Part shown: one piece after another, positions 5,105 to 5,709 of the stretch
How the letters are laid out: every line of letters begins with the position of its first letter
Position numbering within the stretch: position 1 is the stretch's first letter
Source: a bacterium
Lineage (GTDB): Bacteria; Oederibacteriota; JAJYGY01
Length of the DNA stretch: 5,709 bases
Direction of reading: 5' to 3'
NCBI GenBank assembly: GCA_021790555.1
Contig: JAJYGY010000110.1
Coordinates: 1-5,709, forward strand
Program-made: the position numbers and the translations under genes
The notes under the pieces: model-generated
Databases searched by the model: none
Seen by the model: the letters and a program-made list of their open reading frames with translations, nothing else
Told to the model about the DNA's origin: nothing

Positions 5105-5709
5105 ATGACCGACAAGATCATCATTTTCGACACCACCCTGCGCGACGGGGAGCAGTGCCCCGGAGCCAGCATGAACGCCCAGGAAAAGATGGAGGTGGCC
5201 CGCCAGCTGGGGCGCCTCAACGTGGACGTCATCGAGGCCGGGTTCCCCATCTCGTCTCCCGGCGACTTCGAGGCCGTGCGCTCCATCGCCCGGGAGGTCA
5301 AGGGGCCCGTCATCGCGGCCCTGGCCCGCATCGTGGAGAAGGACGTCGACCGCGCCGGCGAGGCGGTCAAGCCCGCGGCCAAGGGCCGCATCCACGTCTT
5401 CACCTCGGCCAGCGACGTGCACCTGGAATCCATCCTGCGCCTGAGCCGCCAGCAGAACCTGGAGAAATCCGTCAAGGCGGTGAAACAGGCCAAGGCCTGG
5501 ACCGCGGACGTGGAATTCAGCGGCCAGGACACGGCCCGGGCCGACCGCGAGTACCTGGTGGACCTCTACACCGCGGTGGCCGAGGCCGGCGCCACCACCC
5601 TGAACATCCCCGACACGGTGGGCTATTCCGTGCCCGGCGAGTTCGGCGAGATGATCGCCTTCCTGATCTCCCGGGTGAAGGTCAAGGGGGTGGTCTTCAG
5701 CGTGCACTG
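5105..5709 (+). CDS. leuA: 2-isopropylmalate synthase, N-terminal part (3' end outside window)
   Basis: The frame is open from ATG 5105 to the right edge, giving 201 complete codons of a protein usually ~500-530 residues long. It condenses acetyl-CoA with 2-ketoisovalerate, the committed step of leucine synthesis. The TIM-barrel N-terminus is typical: FDTTLRDGEQCPGASM (8-23) carries the catalytic Arg13 and metal ligand Asp14. It is followed by DVIEAGFPISSPGDFEAV, then ALARIVEKDVDRA, VEFSGQDTAR and TLNIPDTVGYSVP. The series is specific for LeuA rather than homocitrate or citramalate synthase, though the distinguishing C-terminal regulatory domain is not visible. The window ends in SVHC, just at the metal-binding HxH motif. 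Cysteine replaces the more usual serine in DGEQSPG. A strong ribosome site GGGAGG (5093-5098) lies 6 nt before the start. The gene follows the PssA-like gene by 79 nt with no terminator, so co-transcription is likely. No T-box or leader peptide is seen in that gap. Confidence 0.95.
   Translation, partial: MTDKIIIFDTTLRDGEQCPGASMNAQEKMEVARQLGRLNVDVIEAGFPISSPGDFEAVRSIAREVKGPVIAALARIVEKDVDRAGEAVKPAAKGRIHVFTSASDVHLESILRLSRQQNLEKSVKAVKQAKAWTADVEFSGQDTARADREYLVDLYTAVAEAGATTLNIPDTVGYSVPGEFGEMIAFLISRVKVKGVVFSVH

Noticed and set aside
4222..5532. Long minus-strand frames opposite the PssA-like gene and leuA
   Set aside because: They are Gly/Gln/Arg/Pro-rich, low-complexity products of reverse-frame reading of GC-rich coding sequence, with no family resemblance. 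The + strand carries clear homologues.

Overview
The window is uniformly GC-rich and coding-dense, with every gene I can support on the + strand. Gene content and order point to a high-GC bacterium related to the Desulfovibrio/Geobacter group (Desulfobacterota, former Deltaproteobacteria). The main reason is the run ilvN-ilvC-pssA-leuA, which is the tail of the ilvD-ilvB-ilvN-ilvC-psd-pssA-leuA operon I remember from Geobacter-type genomes. The species assignment is an inference and cannot be fixed from this sequence alone.

Layout. (1) At 2-625 lies the 3' part of a membrane-anchored TPR protein of the YfgM kind. (2) At 653-866 lies a self-contained tRNA unit: a near-consensus sigma70 promoter, tRNA-Ala(GGC) with encoded CCA, and a perfect 12-bp-stem terminator. 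(3) At 941-2434 (or from TTG 905) lies a full-length open frame that is clearly homologous to dihydroxy-acid dehydratase (IlvD). It has lost the aligned Fe-S cysteines, metal ligands and catalytic serine, and it ends in its own terminator. (4) From about 2491 a new transcription unit begins: promoter, a GC-rich leader hairpin, ilvN (acetolactate synthase regulatory subunit) and ilvC (ketol-acid reductoisomerase). After ilvC comes a 122-bp insertion-like arrangement, in which a perfect 55-bp direct repeat of the ilvC 3' end flanks a 67-bp block of strong hairpins. The unit continues with a PssA-like membrane protein with a broken CDP-alcohol phosphotransferase motif, and with leuA, which runs off the right edge.

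How the genes fit together. IlvN tunes the first step of valine/leucine/isoleucine synthesis, IlvC makes the dihydroxy acid that IlvD normally dehydrates, and LeuA uses the resulting 2-ketoisovalerate to start leucine synthesis. The two pathway slots for ilvB (catalytic acetolactate synthase) and psd are empty here, and the ilvD and pssA slots are occupied by proteins that keep the fold but lack active-site residues. The most notable feature of the window is therefore an amino-acid/phospholipid operon skeleton in which two of the ancestral enzymes appear to have become pseudoenzymes, both still open over their full length. Whether they have gained a regulatory or structural role is unknown.
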